NCBI GenBank assembly: GCA_002772205.1
Contig: PCRZ01000021.1
Coordinates: forward strand, 11,753-17,176
DNA: 5,424 nucleotides
Direction of reading: 5' to 3'
DNA from: Candidatus Jorgensenbacteria bacterium CG23_combo_of_CG06-09_8_20_14_all_54_14
GTDB taxonomy: Bacteria; Patescibacteriota; Minisyncoccia; UBA6257; GWB1-50-10
In this document: positions 4,441 to 5,424 of the stretch, piece by piece
Layout of the letters: each line of letters starts with the position of its first letter
How positions within the stretch are numbered: the stretch's first letter is position 1
Position numbers and translations under genes: made by a program
Notes under the pieces: model-generated
The model's database searches: none
The model's input: the letters and a program-made list of their open reading frames with translations, nothing else
What the model was told of the DNA's origin: nothing

Positions 4441-5014
4441 GAGCAAAATCGGCAAACAACCAATTCTTATTCCGTCTGGCGTCACGGTCACCGTGGACGC
4501 CGGCGCTGTGGTCGTGGAAAGTGAGAAGAGTGAGAGAGGTAAGATCACCATTCCGTTGCTCCCGGGGGTTGCAGTGGCGGTGGAGAACGGCGTGCTTCAG
4601 TGCACGCTCACCGGCTCCGGCAAACAGGCGCGCAGTAATTGGGGAACCCTGCGGGCGCTCATTGCGAACGCTGTGGTGGGTCTGACGAAAGGTTTTGAGA
4701 AGACCCTCATACTTGAGGGAGTGGGCTATCGCATCACCAAGGAAGGGGAGCATCTCTCTATGACCATCGGTTTTTCCCATCCCGTGAAATACGAAGCGCC
4801 GCCGGGCATTGCATTTGAGGTGGAAAAAAACTCCATCCTGAAGATAAAGGGAATTGACCGGGCCCTCGTGGGGCAGGTGGCGGCGGGAATCCGCGCGTTA
4901 AAGAAACCGGAACCCTATAAAGGAAAGGGATTTCACTACAGCGACGAGGTAATCAAACGGAAAGCGGGTAAGAAGGCGGGCGCCGCGGGTGGAACGGCCG
5001 GCGCGGGAGCGTAA
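4439..5014 (+). CDS. rplF: 50S ribosomal protein L6 (uL6)
   Basis: L6 binds 23S rRNA near the sarcin-ricin loop and the factor-binding site at the base of the L7/L12 stalk. It has two related domains. The 191-residue product begins MSKIGKQPILIPSGVTV. The NWGTLRALIANAVVGLTKGF helix lies at 67-86, LEGVGYRI at 92-99, IGFSHPV at 110-116 and IKGIDRALVGQVAAGIRALKKPEPYKGKG at 136-164, the latter with the classic PEPYKGKG signature. It is slightly longer than Escherichia coli L6 (177) because of a Lys/Ala/Gly tail after residue 173 (AGKKAGAAGGTAGAGA), probably disordered. The start abuts the spacer element and has no Shine-Dalgarno site. rplR follows after 17 nt. Confidence 0.98.
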   Translation: MSKIGKQPILIPSGVTVTVDAGAVVVESEKSERGKITIPLLPGVAVAVENGVLQCTLTGSGKQARSNWGTLRALIANAVVGLTKGFEKTLILEGVGYRITKEGEHLSMTIGFSHPVKYEAPPGIAFEVEKNSILKIKGIDRALVGQVAAGIRALKKPEPYKGKGFHYSDEVIKRKAGKKAGAAGGTAGAGA

Positions 5015-5017
5015 AAT

Positions 5018-5023
5018 AGAGGA
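5018..5023 (+). promoter_or_regulatory. Likely Shine-Dalgarno site of rplR
   Basis: AGAGGA lies 8 nt before the rplR ATG in the 17-nt gap after rplF. It is the only start in the window with a plausible Shine-Dalgarno match at normal spacing, which makes it notable against the other ten genes. Confidence 0.6.
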
Positions 5024-5031
5024 ATCAAAAC

Positions 5032-5385
5032 ATGCATCAGAGAAAACACACAAATCAGCAGCGCCTTCGCCGTGCGAAGCGTGTGCGGAGCACGATTCGC
5101 GGTACCGCCGAGCGGCCGCGACTTTCCGTGTTCAGGAGCAACTACTTCACCTATGTTCAGCTCATAGACGATGCGGCGGGGAAAACGATCGTTTCAAGTT
5201 CCACACGCGCCCTTGCCGAAAAGGGGAAAAAGTCGGAAACGGCCGCGGCACTCGGGAAATCCATTGCGGCGGCGGCGAAGAAGGCGGGCATCGTCCGTGC
5301 GGTGCTGGACCGCGGCTCGTATCGCTACCATGGCCGCGTGAAAGCCGTAGCCGAGGCGGCGCGCAAAGCGGGACTGGTTATTTAA
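5032..5385 (+). CDS. rplR: 50S ribosomal protein L18 (uL18)
   Basis: L18 binds 5S rRNA with L5 and helps attach it to 23S rRNA in the central protuberance. The 117-residue product is the usual length. It has a basic N-terminal segment (RLRRAKRVRSTIRGTAERPRL, 11-31), then SVFRSNYFTYVQLIDDAAGKTIVSSST, the conserved core with the 5S-binding surface. The C-terminal signature is DRGSYRYHGRVKAVAEAARKAGL at 93-115. The ATG at 5032 gives the standard MHQRKHTNQQ start. The 39 bases after its TAA show no start codon context or repeat strong enough to call; rpsE would be the expected next gene. Confidence 0.98.
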   Translation: MHQRKHTNQQRLRRAKRVRSTIRGTAERPRLSVFRSNYFTYVQLIDDAAGKTIVSSSTRALAEKGKKSETAAALGKSIAAAAKKAGIVRAVLDRGSYRYHGRVKAVAEAARKAGLVI

Positions 5386-5424
5386 GGGCTTAAACATAAA
5401 GATTCACGTAAATTGTTGCGAAAT

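Noticed and set aside
4989..5393. Plus-strand open frame overlapping rplR in another frame
   Set aside because: The L18 frame is unmistakable; the other frame is of low-complexity composition and matches no family I recognise.

Overview
The window is a stretch of the S10-spc ribosomal protein cluster. It holds eleven complete genes, all on the + strand, in the canonical bacterial order: rpsC, rplP, rpmC, rpsQ, rplN, rplX, rplE, rpsN, rpsH, rplF, rplR. Every product is recognisable and close to the usual family length, and no gene is broken. TGA ends rplP, rpsQ, rplX and rplE at normal family lengths, so UGA is a stop here and the recoded UGA=Gly lineages are excluded. The style of the proteins (S3 and S8 N-termini, zinc-type S14, zinc-ribbon L24), the near absence of Shine-Dalgarno sites and the repeat-filled spacers suggest a Candidate Phyla Radiation bacterium, most likely Parcubacteria/Patescibacteria. 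That placement is an inference from familiarity and was not tested by alignment.

Layout: positions 1-201 are non-coding, with nothing recognisable in 1-89 and a mosaic of short repeats in 90-190. rpsC (202-900), rplP (1000-1410), rpmC (1645-1857), rpsQ (1873-2109), rplN (2177-2542), rplX (2697-3005), rplE (3009-3542), rpsN (3657-3842), rpsH (3940-4311), rplF (4439-5014) and rplR (5032-5385) follow. The last 39 bases hold no gene start that I can support; rpsE would be expected next. The products are primary or core parts of both subunits: S3, S14, S8 and S17 of the 30S, and L16, L29, L14, L24, L5, L6 and L18 of the 50S. They would be made in parallel for ribosome assembly.

The unusual part is the spacing. 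Ribosomal protein operons are normally packed to a few bases, as three pairs are here (rpmC-rpsQ 15 nt, rplX-rplE 3 nt, rplF-rplR 17 nt). The other seven junctions carry 67-234 nt spacers that are AT-rich against GC-rich genes and built from degenerate short words (TACGAA, ATRCNAAT, ATAAATCMG, TTAGAAATT). Several fold into long imperfect hairpins. The repeats start at, or within a few bases of, stop codons, and two end at start codons. In rplE the repeat has been translated as a C-terminal tail, and in rpsC the stop codon lies inside a repeat. These spacer elements are the main thing to follow up in this window.
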